DNA of 64,000 nt from the NCBI GenBank assembly GCA_052400685.1, contig JBQTGJ010000016.1; one strand, given 5' to 3'. How positions within the stretch are numbered: the first letter of the stretch is position 1; every line of letters begins with the position of its first letter. Made by a program: the position numbers and the translations under genes. This DNA is from CAZHHH01 sp052400685. Its GTDB lineage: Bacteria > Bacteroidota > Bacteroidia > Bacteroidales > Marinilabiliaceae. Positions 1-9,793 of the stretch are shown in pieces. The notes below the pieces were generated by a model. It had not been told where the DNA came from. It was given only the letters and a program-made list of their open reading frames with translations, and ran no database searches.

Positions 1-253
1 CTGCAAAACAACAGCTTTTTTTTCCCCTTTCCAAACTTATGCGTATTCTTTTTTGTTAAAAATAGTGACCTGTTTGTGTCTCAGACTATAAGAAATACAA
101 ATTTAGCAAAAAAGCTTCTACCGATAGATCCTAAAATTCGGAAACAGGAATTCAACAGAGCATGAAAAGGTATAAAATTTTCAATAAATTGGCAATGTAT
201 ATTGTATCTTCGCACAGACAGAGCATAAAACCATCCATTAAAAACGACGAAAC

Positions 254-985
254 GTGACAAAAAACATTGTACTAATTCCCACATACAACGAAATTGAAAA
301 TATAGAAGCCATTGTTCATGCGGTAATGAAGCAACCAAATAATCTGCACTTGTTAATTATTGACGATAGTTCTCCAGATGGCACAGCTTCAGTCATAAAA
401 AACATGCAGTCACAATTTCCCGACCGTCTTCACCTGCTTGAAAGAGAAGGAAAACAAGGCTTAGGAACCGCCTATATAGCCGGATTTAAATGGGCCCTGA
501 CCAAAGGCTACGATTACATTTTCGAAATGGATGCCGATTTCTCGCACAATCCTGACGATCTGACAAAACTTTATAACGCCTGCACCATTGAAAAAGCTGA
601 TTTAGCAATCGGATCCAGATACAAATCGGGCGTTAATGTTGTAAACTGGCCTATGGGGCGTGTGTTGATGTCCTATTTCGCCTCTATCTATGTACGAAAA
701 GTAACAGGTCTGCCAATAATGGACACCACTGCCGGATTCAAATGCTATCACCGTAGCGTGCTTGAAACCATCAACCTTGACAAAATCCACTTCAAAGGAT
801 ATGCCTTTCAAATTGAAATGAAATTCACCGCATGGAAATATGGCTTCCATATAATAGAAGTCCCCATTGTGTTTACCGACCGAAAGCAAGGCACTTCAAA
901 AATGAGCGGGGGAATTTTCAATGAAGCAGTTTGGGGGGTTATAAAAATGAAATTAAACAGCTTGTTCAAATCTTACAAACGATAG
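254..985 (+). CDS. Polyprenol-phosphate mannosyltransferase-like family 2 glycosyltransferase
   Basis: A cytoplasmic GT-A fold glycosyltransferase of 243 residues, close to the dolichol/polyprenol monophosphomannose synthase family that moves a sugar from a nucleotide donor to a lipid phosphate carrier. Visible: the N-terminal nucleotide-binding strand with PTYNEIENI (about residues 9-17), DDSSPDGT (about 37-44) and the metal-binding EMDADFSHNP (about 94-103). There is no long C-terminal membrane region, as in the soluble Dpm1 type. The start is GTG (GTGACAAAAAAC); no better ATG lies upstream. The next gene starts 2 bases after the stop, so it is probably cotranscribed with the dihydroorotase. 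Donor and acceptor sugar are not readable from sequence. A TATCTTCG hexamer-like element at 205-212 may be its promoter. Confidence 0.85.
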   Translation: MTKNIVLIPTYNEIENIEAIVHAVMKQPNNLHLLIIDDSSPDGTASVIKNMQSQFPDRLHLLEREGKQGLGTAYIAGFKWALTKGYDYIFEMDADFSHNPDDLTKLYNACTIEKADLAIGSRYKSGVNVVNWPMGRVLMSYFASIYVRKVTGLPIMDTTAGFKCYHRSVLETINLDKIHFKGYAFQIEMKFTAWKYGFHIIEVPIVFTDRKQGTSKMSGGIFNEAVWGVIKMKLNSLFKSYKR

Positions 986-987
986 CT

Positions 988-2325
988 ATGGCGACTACAC
1001 TGATCAAAAATGCATTAATTATTAATGAAGGTAAAACACTCAAAGGAGCTGTTCTGATAAATAATTTATTGATTGAAAAAGTCATTCTATCCGGTGAATT
1101 GCCAAAAGCGGAAACAACAATTGACGCCAAAGGTCAATATTTAATTCCCGGAGCTATTGACGATCAGGTCCATTTCCGCGAACCGGGTCTCACGCACAAA
1201 GCCACCATCGCATCCGAATCACGAGCTGCCGTAGCCGGGGGCGTGACATCGTATATGGAAATGCCCAACACCAACCCACAAACAATAACCATTGAGGCAC
1301 TGGAAGCCAAATACGCAATTGGGAAAAAAAATTCGTATGCCAATTACTCCTTCTATATGGGGGCCACCAACGATAATTTACCTGAAGTTTTAAAAACAGA
1401 CCCCAAACAAGTTTGCGGAGTAAAAATCTTCATGGGCTCATCAACAGGAAATATGCTGGTTGATAACGACACCGCATTAAACAATCTTTTCAAGGAAATT
1501 CCAATGCTTATAGCGACCCATTGCGAAGATGAACCTACAATACGCAAGAATCTGGAGATCTACAAAAATAAGTATGGCGATAATATGCCATTTAAATACC
1601 ATCCACTCATACGATCGGCAGAGGCCTGCTACCGATCCTCATCAAAAGCAGTTGAACTGGCCGATAAATACAAGAGTCGCCTGCACATACTGCACCTATC
1701 AACAGCCAAAGAAATCGACCTGTTCAGCAATAAATTACCATTGGAAGAAAAAAAGATTACCGCTGAAGTGTGCGTTCACCATTTATGGTTTGAAGCGAAA
1801 GACTACGACCACTTAGGGGCCCGCATAAAATGGAACCCAGCCGTAAAAACCCATGAAGACAGAGAAGCACTTCGCCAGGCATTGAAAGACAATATTCTGG
1901 ATGTGGTGGCAACAGACCATGCGCCCCATACGCTCAGCGAAAAAAACGGTAATTATTTCCAGGTACCGTCAGGCGGCCCACTGGTTCAACACTCAGTACC
2001 GGTGATGTTTGAAATGGCCCACAAAGGTATTTTCACAAAAGAGATGGTAATTGAAAAAATGTGTCATGCTCCGGCTACATTATTTAGAATCGAAAAACGA
2101 GGTTTCATTCGCGAAGGCTATTATGCTGATTTGGTTTTAGTGGACGCTGATGCGCCACAAAAAGTATCGGATGATAACGTGCTTTACCAATGTGGCTGGT
2201 CTCCATTTTCGGGAACAACGTTACAACATTCGGTGACTCATACGTGGGTAAACGGACAGTTAGTCTATAACAATGGCCGGATTAATGATTCGATTCGCGG
2301 AAAAAGATTAACCTTTAACATATAA
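988..2325 (+). CDS. pyrC: Dihydroorotase (amidohydrolase family, class I)
   Basis: Catalyses reversible cyclisation of N-carbamoyl-aspartate to dihydroorotate in pyrimidine synthesis. The 445-residue protein begins at ATGGCGACTACA; the open frame runs 19 codons further upstream but that part overlaps the glycosyltransferase. Visible: VHFREPGLTHK (61-71), PNTNPQ substrate-binding motif, VKIFMGSS with the likely carbamylated lysine, ATHCEDE, LHILHLSTAKE and VVATDHAPHT carrying the later histidine and aspartate ligands. Odd: the first histidine of the usual HxH metal motif is glutamine (DDQVH, Q60/H62). I recall the same substitution in other Bacteroidota dihydroorotases, so it is probably a lineage feature. 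An allantoinase/hydantoinase role is less likely. Confidence 0.9.
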   Translation: MATTLIKNALIINEGKTLKGAVLINNLLIEKVILSGELPKAETTIDAKGQYLIPGAIDDQVHFREPGLTHKATIASESRAAVAGGVTSYMEMPNTNPQTITIEALEAKYAIGKKNSYANYSFYMGATNDNLPEVLKTDPKQVCGVKIFMGSSTGNMLVDNDTALNNLFKEIPMLIATHCEDEPTIRKNLEIYKNKYGDNMPFKYHPLIRSAEACYRSSSKAVELADKYKSRLHILHLSTAKEIDLFSNKLPLEEKKITAEVCVHHLWFEAKDYDHLGARIKWNPAVKTHEDREALRQALKDNILDVVATDHAPHTLSEKNGNYFQVPSGGPLVQHSVPVMFEMAHKGIFTKEMVIEKMCHAPATLFRIEKRGFIREGYYADLVLVDADAPQKVSDDNVLYQCGWSPFSGTTLQHSVTHTWVNGQLVYNNGRINDSIRGKRLTFNI

Positions 2326-2335
2326 ATTACAAGCC

Positions 2336-2854
2336 ATGAAACGAGTCGCAATTTTTATTGCAGCAGTTGCTCTATTGGCTGCATGTGGCACCAAGGAGCA
2401 AAAAACAATTATCATTTCACCTACCCCTCTTGATTCCGGCGACATCATTGCCGACACAATTATCTATAGTGTTTTGATTCGAAATTTTGAACCGTCAGAC
2501 ACCTGGACGTCACAACGACTTCAATATGTTAAGCCCGACACATTAATAAACCGCATCTTCGAAAGTGTTTATAAAGGCATAAATACGGCTTATGACTACT
2601 ATACCAACAAACCGTTAACTTTGGATGAGATAAAAAAAATAGAAGCAACAGAAGGTTTTTCGCGCGACCTGATACAGGAGCTTCAATTTAAAGAAATCTG
2701 GTTTACAGCTAAAGATGCCACATGGTTTCACAAAGAAGTTCTTTCCGTCAATATGGGATATGGCATCTTTAATCAAGACGGCAGCCAGAGGGGGTTAAAA
2801 CCGGTTTTCAGAATAAGGTTTGCCCCAAAGCACCCACTGCCTACTGCAGAATAA
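2336..2854 (+). CDS. Small lipoprotein of unknown function, GldN-like C-terminal stretch
   Basis: A 172-residue protein with a lipoprotein signal: MKRVAIFIAAVALLAACG, with the lipobox LAAC placing Cys17 as the lipidated residue, so it should sit at the periplasmic face of a membrane. The C-terminal half (ELQFKEIWFTAKDATWFHKEVL ... PVFRIRF, broken here into pieces) is reminiscent of the repeat-like region of GldN/PorN type IX secretion proteins ('I..I.FKE.W..D..T......VL'), but it is far shorter than those proteins; this resemblance is from memory and weak. It starts 10 bases after pyrC and its last 14 bases overlap the end of the convergent aspartate kinase. No function is assigned. Confidence 0.7.
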   Translation: MKRVAIFIAAVALLAACGTKEQKTIIISPTPLDSGDIIADTIIYSVLIRNFEPSDTWTSQRLQYVKPDTLINRIFESVYKGINTAYDYYTNKPLTLDEIKKIEATEGFSRDLIQELQFKEIWFTAKDATWFHKEVLSVNMGYGIFNQDGSQRGLKPVFRIRFAPKHPLPTAE

Positions 2855-4088
2855 AGCGCGCCACTTTTCGTGTCACCTGCGAATCAAGAATCACGCGGCC
2901 CGTGGTCATAGAGGCAATTGCTTCGGGCGTATACTGACGTATGGTAATTAATTCTACAGCTTCATTATAACGCACCACAAATTGCGATTTCAAGGCATCA
3001 AATAATTCAGGCGTAGACCGATTGGCATCAAAACAAGCGGAAAAATTAAGAGCCGAATTCTGCATCAGATTCATTTTAATGCGATGGTGGTAAAACAGAG
3101 AAATAATTTCTATCAGTTTTTCTTCCATGATAAAAGAAAAATCGCGTGGAGAAATGGTCACAAATATTTGATTCGTTTTCCTTATATAGACAGGAATAGG
3201 TTGACTGATTCCAAGGCGTGAATGAATAACGGTTCCAACCTCCAATGGTTTAAGAAACGACTTAACCCATAAAGGAATCTCTTTGTTTTGAAGCGGCTTA
3301 AGTGTTTTGGGGTGTATAACCTGCGCTCCGTAAAACGACAATTCAATAGCTTCATTATACGACAACTCATCAATTTTAACGGCTTCATCATACCAACGAG
3401 GGTCGGCATTCAACACCCCAGGCACATCTTTCCAGATAGTAACCGATTTGGCATCCAAAACATGACCAAAAATAGCCGCCGAATAATCAGAGCCTTCCCG
3501 GCCCAATGTTGTAGACTTGTTATTTTCTGTTCCGCCAATAAAACCTTGTACCAAATAACAATCGGCTTCTTCAAAAGTCAACTTTTCATTTATCTTCTGA
3601 GTTGTTAAAGCCCAGTCAACATTTGCATCACGATATGTATCGTCTGTTTTTATCAGATCACGACCATCGACCCACTCACACAATAAACCCGACTTATTAA
3701 TATAAGCAGCAACAATCGACGTTGACAATAATTCACCAAAAGGCACTATCTGATCGTACTCAAAATCGAAATGAGATGATGGGCCACATTTCAAACGCCG
3801 CTCAAGTAACGCAATAAAACCATTGAATCCCGGCACGGCATCAGCCTGTCCCATGAGTTCTTTGATCAACGTGCGATGAAACATTTTAATCTCTTCAAAC
3901 AACTCTGCGACAATTTTTGTATCGCCATTATAATAAGCCTCGGCAAGCGCCTCAAAAGTATTGGTCATTTTTGCCATTGCAGAAACAACAACAATCTTTC
4001 GACCTTTACAACGGCTTATAATTGTCGTCACATTTTTAACAGCACTGGCATCTTTGACCGAGGCACCACCAAATTTATAAATCTTCAT
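2841..4088 (-). CDS. Aspartate kinase, monofunctional
   Basis: Phosphorylates aspartate, the first step towards lysine/diaminopimelate, threonine and methionine. The 415-residue protein opens with the KFGGASVKDA kinase motif (5-14) and has the VVSAM segment, the LGREGSDYSA nucleotide/substrate motif (about 195-204) and VTIWKDVPGVLNADPR (about 216-231). The C-terminal 120 residues look like an ACT-type regulatory region, shorter and more diverged than in LysC/ThrA. It is not fused to homoserine dehydrogenase. Its 3' end overlaps the lipoprotein gene tail-to-tail by 14 bases. The feedback effector cannot be told from sequence. Confidence 0.88.
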   Translation of the reverse strand: MKIYKFGGASVKDASAVKNVTTIISRCKGRKIVVVSAMAKMTNTFEALAEAYYNGDTKIVAELFEEIKMFHRTLIKELMGQADAVPGFNGFIALLERRLKCGPSSHFDFEYDQIVPFGELLSTSIVAAYINKSGLLCEWVDGRDLIKTDDTYRDANVDWALTTQKINEKLTFEEADCYLVQGFIGGTENNKSTTLGREGSDYSAAIFGHVLDAKSVTIWKDVPGVLNADPRWYDEAVKIDELSYNEAIELSFYGAQVIHPKTLKPLQNKEIPLWVKSFLKPLEVGTVIHSRLGISQPIPVYIRKTNQIFVTISPRDFSFIMEEKLIEIISLFYHHRIKMNLMQNSALNFSACFDANRSTPELFDALKSQFVVRYNEAVELITIRQYTPEAIASMTTGRVILDSQVTRKVARFILQ

Positions 4089-4318
4089 AATCTACCGGAT
4101 AAACTCATTGCTCATTTTATATTTCCGACCACAAAAAAACTAAAACCCAACGAAAAGCAATCTTCTTTTCACAAAAAAAACACAAGTAGATGGATAATAT
4201 CCGATTTTATTTCCTCCTGTAAAACATTTAAGGCTCATATACAGACTTTTATTCACTTTCTAAATTCACTTTGCGCCATGATATAAAAAAAGATGACTCA
4301 ATATAAACTCAAAACCAC

Positions 4319-4326
4319 TATTTTTG
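4319..4326 (+). promoter_or_regulatory. Putative -7 element (TATTTTTG) of mfd
   Basis: TATTTTTG matches the Bacteroidota TAnnTTTG -7 consensus and lies 12 bases before the chosen mfd ATG. No convincing TTTG -33 box is seen at the usual 19-21 base distance, so support is only the -7 match and position. Confidence 0.3.
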
Positions 4327-4338
4327 CACAAAAAAAAT

Positions 4339-7300
4339 ATGAGCACAACCAGCTCCATTCTCGACAGATATACGAATCACAGCAAAATAAAAGAATTAAT
4401 ACAACGAATTGAGAATGGCCCTGGCGTTATAACTCTGAAAGGCTTATCAGGCTCCGCTGTATCAGTCATTTCCGCTGCTCTTAAAGGAGAAGGTCCACAA
4501 CTATTAATTGCCAATGACAAAGAAACGTCGGCCTATTTATACCATGACCTCACCCAACTATTCGATGAGACATCCGTTTTCTTTTTACCGTCATCATTTA
4601 AACGATCGCCGGAATTCGGGCAACCTGAAAGCAGCCAGTTAATACTCAGAACGGAAAGCCTTCAACAGCTGCGTAATGCCAAAACCGGACAATTCTTCAT
4701 CAGCTACACCGAAGCATTAATGGAGAAAGTTCCAGGTGAATCGGTCATTAAGAACCAGACACTAACCATCCACCAGAATGAAAAAATTGATCTCTATTTT
4801 ATTGTTGATTTCCTCAAAGAATTAGGATTCCGTTCCGCCGACTTTGTCTACGAACCCGGTTACTATAGCGTCAGAGGTTCCATACTGGATGTATTCAGCT
4901 TTTCGAATGAAGAACCTTTCAGAATAGATTTTTTCGGAAATGAAGTCGACAGCATTCGTTCTTTCGATATAGAAACGCAGCTTTCAAAACAATCCTTTGA
5001 CGAAATAACCATCATTCCTGAATTGGAAGCCGACAACGAAAATGAATTCATAACGCTTCAGGAAATGATACCGCCACATGTTGTTGTATGGATGGATCAA
5101 CCGACAGTTATTGCCGATAAAATGAACCAGATTTACAACAAAATAATAGAAAACCAATCGGCGGATAAAAACTTACGACTTCCCAAACCTGAACAACTAA
5201 CCAATGGCTCTTTATTTCTAAAAAAAATAATAGAACAAACTCTCCTGGTATGGGAAAACGCACAGGGCTTAACGTCTAATTTAAGCATTGAATTCGCCAC
5301 GGCACCACAACCGCTGTTTCACAAACAGTTTGCGCTGGTGGAACAAAATATAAAAGAACGGACAAACAAAGGCTACGAAATTATTATACTATCGGATAAC
5401 CAGCGGCAGCTGGATCGGCTGAAGCAGATATTTGCCGACAGGGGTAGTGAACTAAATTACACGACAGCTGACCATGCTCTCCACGAAGGGTTTGTTGACC
5501 ACGATTTAAAACTTTGCGTATACACCGACCACCAGATTTTTGACCGGTATCACAAATTTTCGCTCAAAACCGATAAAACCAAAGCAGCACGACAAAGCAT
5601 ATCTATAAAAGAATTGACTCGTCTTAACCCGGGCGACTATGTTGTGCATGTAGACCATGGAATTGGGCGCTTCGGCGGGCTTGTGACAGTGGAAGAAAAT
5701 GGGCGCCGGCAGGAAGCCATCCGGCTGATATATCGTGACAACGATGTATTGCTGGTCAATATTCACTCACTGCACCGAATCAGCAAGTACAAGGGGCAGG
5801 AAGGCGAGCCTCCCAAAATCAACAAACTGGGAACCGCCGCCTGGTCGAAACTAAAGGAAAAGACCAAAAAGAAAGTCAAAGATATAGCCCGTGAATTAAT
5901 CGCCTTATACGCCCAACGCAGGGCCGAACCCGGTTATGCTTTTTCAGCCGACTCATTCATGCAACAAGAATTGGAAGCGTCTTTCATGTATGAGGACACG
6001 CCCGACCAATACAAAGCAACACAAGCCGTAAAAGCCGACATGGAAACAAATATTCCTATGGACCGTTTGGTCTGCGGCGATGTAGGGTTCGGAAAAACAG
6101 AAGTGGCCATTCGTGCGGCCTTCAAAACCGTAGCCGACAACAAACAAGTGGCTATTCTGGTACCAACAACTATTTTGGCTCTACAACACTACAATACCTT
6201 TAAAGAACGTTTGGCCGATTTCCCGGTACGGGTTGAATACATTAGCCGGCTGCGCAAAACAAGTGAAATAAAAGAAACTCTAAAGGCTACAAAAGCCGGG
6301 CAGGTCAATATTCTGATCGGGACCCACCGTCTGGTAGGAAAAGATGTGGAATTTAAGGATCTGGGACTTCTCATCATCGATGAAGAACAGCGTTTCGGCG
6401 TGTCAGTAAAGGAGAAACTTAAGCGACTTAAAGTCAACGTAGACACCTTAACGCTTACGGCTACGCCCATTCCCCGAACCCTGCAATTTTCGCTCATGGG
6501 AGCGCGCGACCTGTCAATTTTGAATACCCCTCCTGTCAACCGTCATCCCATTTTCACAGAGTTACATACCTTTAATGAAGAAATTATTCGCGAAGCCATT
6601 CAGTATGAAACAGATCGTAACGGGCAAGTCTTCTTCATCAACAACAGGGTTCAAAACATCATCGAAATAGAGACTTTTATCAATCGTATAATGCCCGATA
6701 TTAAAACCGTTGTTGCACACGGCCAAATGGAAGGGAACCATCTGGAAAAAATAATGATGGATTTTATTCATGGCGAATACGATGTGCTCATCGCAACCAC
6801 CATCATTGAATCGGGATTGGATATTGCCAATGCCAATACTATCATTATTAACAATGCACATCAATTTGGCTTGAGTGAGTTACACCAGTTGCGCGGTCGC
6901 GTAGGACGTTCCAACAAAAAGGCTTTCTGCTATTTGCTGGCGCCTCCTGTAACCAGTTTAACAAACGAAGCCCGTCGGCGGCTAAAAATTCTGGAAGAAT
7001 TCTCTGAGCTGGGTAGTGGCTTTAATATAGCCATGCAGGATTTAGATATTCGTGGCGCAGGAAACCTTTTGGGAGCCGAACAAAGTGGGTTCATTGCCGA
7101 CATTGGTTACGAAACCTATCAACGAATTCTGGAAGAAGCCATGCTCGAATTACGTGAAACAGAATACCCTGAGCTCCTGAAGACCACAAACAACGATGCA
7201 ATTAAGACCACCCGATTTGTTACGGATTGCCAGATTGAAACCGATCTGGACATTCGAATACCAGAGGCTTATGTGAGCAACGTCGCAGAACGAATGGATC

Positions 7301-7686
7301 TGTACCGTGAACTGGATAATACCAAAGAGCCCAACAAAATTGATATCTTCAGAAAAAATATGGAAGATCGCTTTGGCGAAATTCCAACTGAAACTGTTGA
7401 TCTTCTGGAAATGATATTAATTCGTCTGACAGCCGAAGAGTTGGGAATAGAAAAACTGACCTATAAAAACCAAACACTGCGACTTCAATTTGTCAACAAT
7501 CAGGACTCTCCTTATTATAAAACATCCACCTTTGGAAATATCCTCCAATGGCTGCAAAAACATCCACGCAAAGCAAAAATGGAAGAAAAACAAGGAAAAC
7601 TATGGCTACTCATCCCCCATATTGATTCACTTAAAACAATTTCAACTATATTTACCGCTATGCAACAAGCACCTGAGAATGTTTAG
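4339..7686 (+). CDS. mfd: Transcription-repair coupling factor Mfd
   Basis: ATP-dependent translocase that removes RNA polymerase stalled at DNA damage and recruits UvrA. The 1115-residue length is normal. Order: UvrB-like N-terminal module (to about residue 330); RNA-polymerase interaction domain with NPGDYVVHVDHGIGRFGG near 427-444; helicase lobe 1 with Walker A GDVGFGKTE near 580 and DEEQRFG near 681; LTATPIPRTL; lobe 2 with TTIIESGLDI and QLRGRVGRS; C-terminal TRCF domain. The start is taken at ATGAGCACA; the frame opens five codons earlier at a TTG, which the -7 promoter element would overlap. It stands alone, 46 bases before coaX. Confidence 0.97.
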   Translation: MSTTSSILDRYTNHSKIKELIQRIENGPGVITLKGLSGSAVSVISAALKGEGPQLLIANDKETSAYLYHDLTQLFDETSVFFLPSSFKRSPEFGQPESSQLILRTESLQQLRNAKTGQFFISYTEALMEKVPGESVIKNQTLTIHQNEKIDLYFIVDFLKELGFRSADFVYEPGYYSVRGSILDVFSFSNEEPFRIDFFGNEVDSIRSFDIETQLSKQSFDEITIIPELEADNENEFITLQEMIPPHVVVWMDQPTVIADKMNQIYNKIIENQSADKNLRLPKPEQLTNGSLFLKKIIEQTLLVWENAQGLTSNLSIEFATAPQPLFHKQFALVEQNIKERTNKGYEIIILSDNQRQLDRLKQIFADRGSELNYTTADHALHEGFVDHDLKLCVYTDHQIFDRYHKFSLKTDKTKAARQSISIKELTRLNPGDYVVHVDHGIGRFGGLVTVEENGRRQEAIRLIYRDNDVLLVNIHSLHRISKYKGQEGEPPKINKLGTAAWSKLKEKTKKKVKDIARELIALYAQRRAEPGYAFSADSFMQQELEASFMYEDTPDQYKATQAVKADMETNIPMDRLVCGDVGFGKTEVAIRAAFKTVADNKQVAILVPTTILALQHYNTFKERLADFPVRVEYISRLRKTSEIKETLKATKAGQVNILIGTHRLVGKDVEFKDLGLLIIDEEQRFGVSVKEKLKRLKVNVDTLTLTATPIPRTLQFSLMGARDLSILNTPPVNRHPIFTELHTFNEEIIREAIQYETDRNGQVFFINNRVQNIIEIETFINRIMPDIKTVVAHGQMEGNHLEKIMMDFIHGEYDVLIATTIIESGLDIANANTIIINNAHQFGLSELHQLRGRVGRSNKKAFCYLLAPPVTSLTNEARRRLKILEEFSELGSGFNIAMQDLDIRGAGNLLGAEQSGFIADIGYETYQRILEEAMLELRETEYPELLKTTNNDAIKTTRFVTDCQIETDLDIRIPEAYVSNVAERMDLYRELDNTKEPNKIDIFRKNMEDRFGEIPTETVDLLEMILIRLTAEELGIEKLTYKNQTLRLQFVNNQDSPYYKTSTFGNILQWLQKHPRKAKMEEKQGKLWLLIPHIDSLKTISTIFTAMQQAPENV

Positions 7687-7712
7687 TATTTCCAATTAAT
7701 GCATTAATTTTG
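7682..7712 (+). promoter_or_regulatory. Putative promoter of the coaX block (TTTA-N19-TAATTTTG)
   Basis: TTTA at 7682-7685 and TAATTTTG at 7705-7712 are 19 bases apart, fitting the Bacteroidota TTTG-N19-21-TAnnTTTG arrangement. The coaX start follows 19 bases later. The -33 box overlaps the end of mfd. Confidence 0.5.
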
Positions 7713-7731
7713 TATCTCAATTTAATTCAGC

Positions 7732-8451
7732 ATGCTGAACATAGCCATCGATAGGGGCAACAGTTTTACCAAAACAGGATTATTTAAAAACGGAAAGTTG
7801 CTTGCATCGAATTTATTTCCAAATACCGAAACCAGCCAATTGATGCAATATCTCGGGAAATATCACCCCGATGCAATTATCATTTCATCGGTGGCTTTGG
7901 ATGATGATTTGGATGAAATAAAAACCATGGCAGGGCAAGTGATGCAGTTAACCCATCACACAAACCTCCCGTTTAGCAACCTGTACAAAACGCCTGAGAC
8001 ATTAGGCAAAGACCGTATGGCAGCAGTGGCAGGCGCTCAGACATTAATAAAAAATGAAAATATTTTAATTATTGATGCAGGAACTGCTGTAACCTACGAT
8101 TTTATTACCAAAGATAACCAATATTTAGGGGGAGATATTACACCGGGACTAAACATGCGATTCAAGGCGTTAAACACCTTCACCCACCAATTGCCATTGG
8201 TAAAAAAAGAAGAACCTGCCATTTTCCCCGGCCAACAAACAAATGGAGCCATTGCATCAGGTGTTATAAATGGAATGGTTTTTGAAATGGAAGGGTATTG
8301 CAGGTTTTGTGAAGAAAAATGGCACTCCGTTCAAACAATTATTACAGGAGGTGATTCAGATTTTTTTGTCAAAAAATTAAAAAGAAGCATCTTTGTAAAT
8401 CCAAATTTAGTATTAATAGGATTAAACCGAATACTGGAACACAATGTATAA
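7732..8451 (+). CDS. coaX: Type III pantothenate kinase
   Basis: Phosphorylates pantothenate in the first step of coenzyme A synthesis; type III enzymes use a monovalent cation and are not CoA-inhibited. The 239-residue protein has the ASKHA phosphate-binding motif IDRGNSFTK (6-14), the pantothenate/dimer segment TLGKDRMAA (about 91-99), the second phosphate motif IDAGTAVTYD (about 112-121) and GGDITPGL (about 130-137). It is the first gene of a block of envelope genes; its last 8 bases overlap the start of the outer-membrane protein gene, suggesting coupling of translation. Confidence 0.93.
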   Translation: MLNIAIDRGNSFTKTGLFKNGKLLASNLFPNTETSQLMQYLGKYHPDAIIISSVALDDDLDEIKTMAGQVMQLTHHTNLPFSNLYKTPETLGKDRMAAVAGAQTLIKNENILIIDAGTAVTYDFITKDNQYLGGDITPGLNMRFKALNTFTHQLPLVKKEEPAIFPGQQTNGAIASGVINGMVFEMEGYCRFCEEKWHSVQTIITGGDSDFFVKKLKRSIFVNPNLVLIGLNRILEHNV

Positions 8452-9736
8452 ACCACTGAAACACCTGTTTACAGGACTTATTATTTTACTAACCATTAGC
8501 TCTGCTAGTGCTCAATCCAGAACGTATTCAACCTTCTCGAGATACGGATTTGGCGAACTCAACACCAGAGGTCTGGGCATTAACGATGCCATGGGAGGTT
8601 CCGGAATCGGTATAAGAACAAACGACCGACTTAATATTTTAAACCCGGCATCTTATACTGCCATGGATTCAATGTCATTCTTTTTTGATGTCGGACTCAG
8701 CAGTAATACGCAAACAATAAGCAACAGTCTTGAGTCAAACACCTTTTCGGATATAAATTTTGACTATTTTACATTAGGTTTCCCGGTTTCACAAAAAGTA
8801 GCCCTTGCTATTGGCGTTCGACCGGCAGCTCAGGCAGGTTACAACTATGAAAGCCCCGGAAAAATCACAGAACCGTCGCTAAACACAGCCATAGGAGCCG
8901 GCAATTTCACTAATTTATATGGTGGCATAGGAATAAAAGCAACACCCCAATTATCAATTGGCGCACATGCTTCATTTTGGTTTGGAGATATTTATCACAA
9001 ATCATATGTCGACTTTATCGAAAGCCAGGCCGGGCCTTCATACGGCATCAAAAATGAACACACAATAAGCACCTTACTGCTTGACTTTGGAATGCAATAC
9101 ACCAAACCATTAGATGAAAACCAATCATTAACCGTTGGCGTTATTTTTTCTCCCCAAATGTCTCTCAACGGACAAACAACTTTGTTAACAGCAAACGGAA
9201 ACCAATTTGGCACCGAAAAAATACTTTTTACAACCAACGACACCATTCAGGAAAAAACAAAAGAAACTGACTGGGCTGATGCCAATTTTAAAATGCCGAC
9301 AAAATTCGGATTTGGACTTTCCTATCAAATAAAAGATAAACTTATTTTAGCCGCCGATTATTCAATGACCCAATGGGGTAGCGTTGACTTTCCGGATGAC
9401 GTGACCGAAACGGCCGACGCTTCGAAGCTGGCTTTTGGAGCTGAATGGATTCCAAACCAAAGAACCGGAACTAAATATTATCAACGTATTCACTACAGAA
9501 CTGGAATACACTACAACAATGATTACTTAAAATTTGAAGGTAACCAGCTAAAGGATTTCGGCATAAGTTTTGGTTTAGGATTACCATTGGGACGATCAAA
9601 AACGTCAATTAACATTGGTTATGAATATGGACAAAAAGGAACTTTTGAAACAGATGCATTAAAAGAAACTTATCAACGCATCTCGTTCAGCATGAACATG
9701 CATGAAGCATGGTTCTTTAAACGTAAAATTGAATAA
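8444..9736 (+). CDS. Outer-membrane beta-barrel protein, FadL/OmpP1-like
   Basis: A 430-residue protein with a signal peptide ending in SSASAQ (about residue 24) and the small-residue and aromatic pattern of an outer-membrane barrel: many alternating amphipathic strands, GFGLSYQIKDKLILAADYS, and an aromatic C-terminal strand (SFSMNMHEAWFFKRKIE). The N-terminal part, with GGSGIG and NPASY, resembles the plug region of FadL/OmpP1-type transport proteins. Substrate unknown. It overlaps coaX by 8 bases and is followed by a TPR protein; this gene order recurs in Bacteroidota, but no specific partner can be claimed. Confidence 0.75.
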   Translation: MYKPLKHLFTGLIILLTISSASAQSRTYSTFSRYGFGELNTRGLGINDAMGGSGIGIRTNDRLNILNPASYTAMDSMSFFFDVGLSSNTQTISNSLESNTFSDINFDYFTLGFPVSQKVALAIGVRPAAQAGYNYESPGKITEPSLNTAIGAGNFTNLYGGIGIKATPQLSIGAHASFWFGDIYHKSYVDFIESQAGPSYGIKNEHTISTLLLDFGMQYTKPLDENQSLTVGVIFSPQMSLNGQTTLLTANGNQFGTEKILFTTNDTIQEKTKETDWADANFKMPTKFGFGLSYQIKDKLILAADYSMTQWGSVDFPDDVTETADASKLAFGAEWIPNQRTGTKYYQRIHYRTGIHYNNDYLKFEGNQLKDFGISFGLGLPLGRSKTSINIGYEYGQKGTFETDALKETYQRISFSMNMHEAWFFKRKIE

Positions 9737-9793
9737 AAAAAACCATTATAATCAACCAAACAAAGGCGTTTGCCTTTACAAAAAACTACAAAG

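Noticed and set aside
81..338. Minus-strand open frame of 85 codons over the glycosyltransferase start
   Set aside because: It overlaps a real GT2 gene start, has a Phe/Cys/Trp-rich random composition and no family features.
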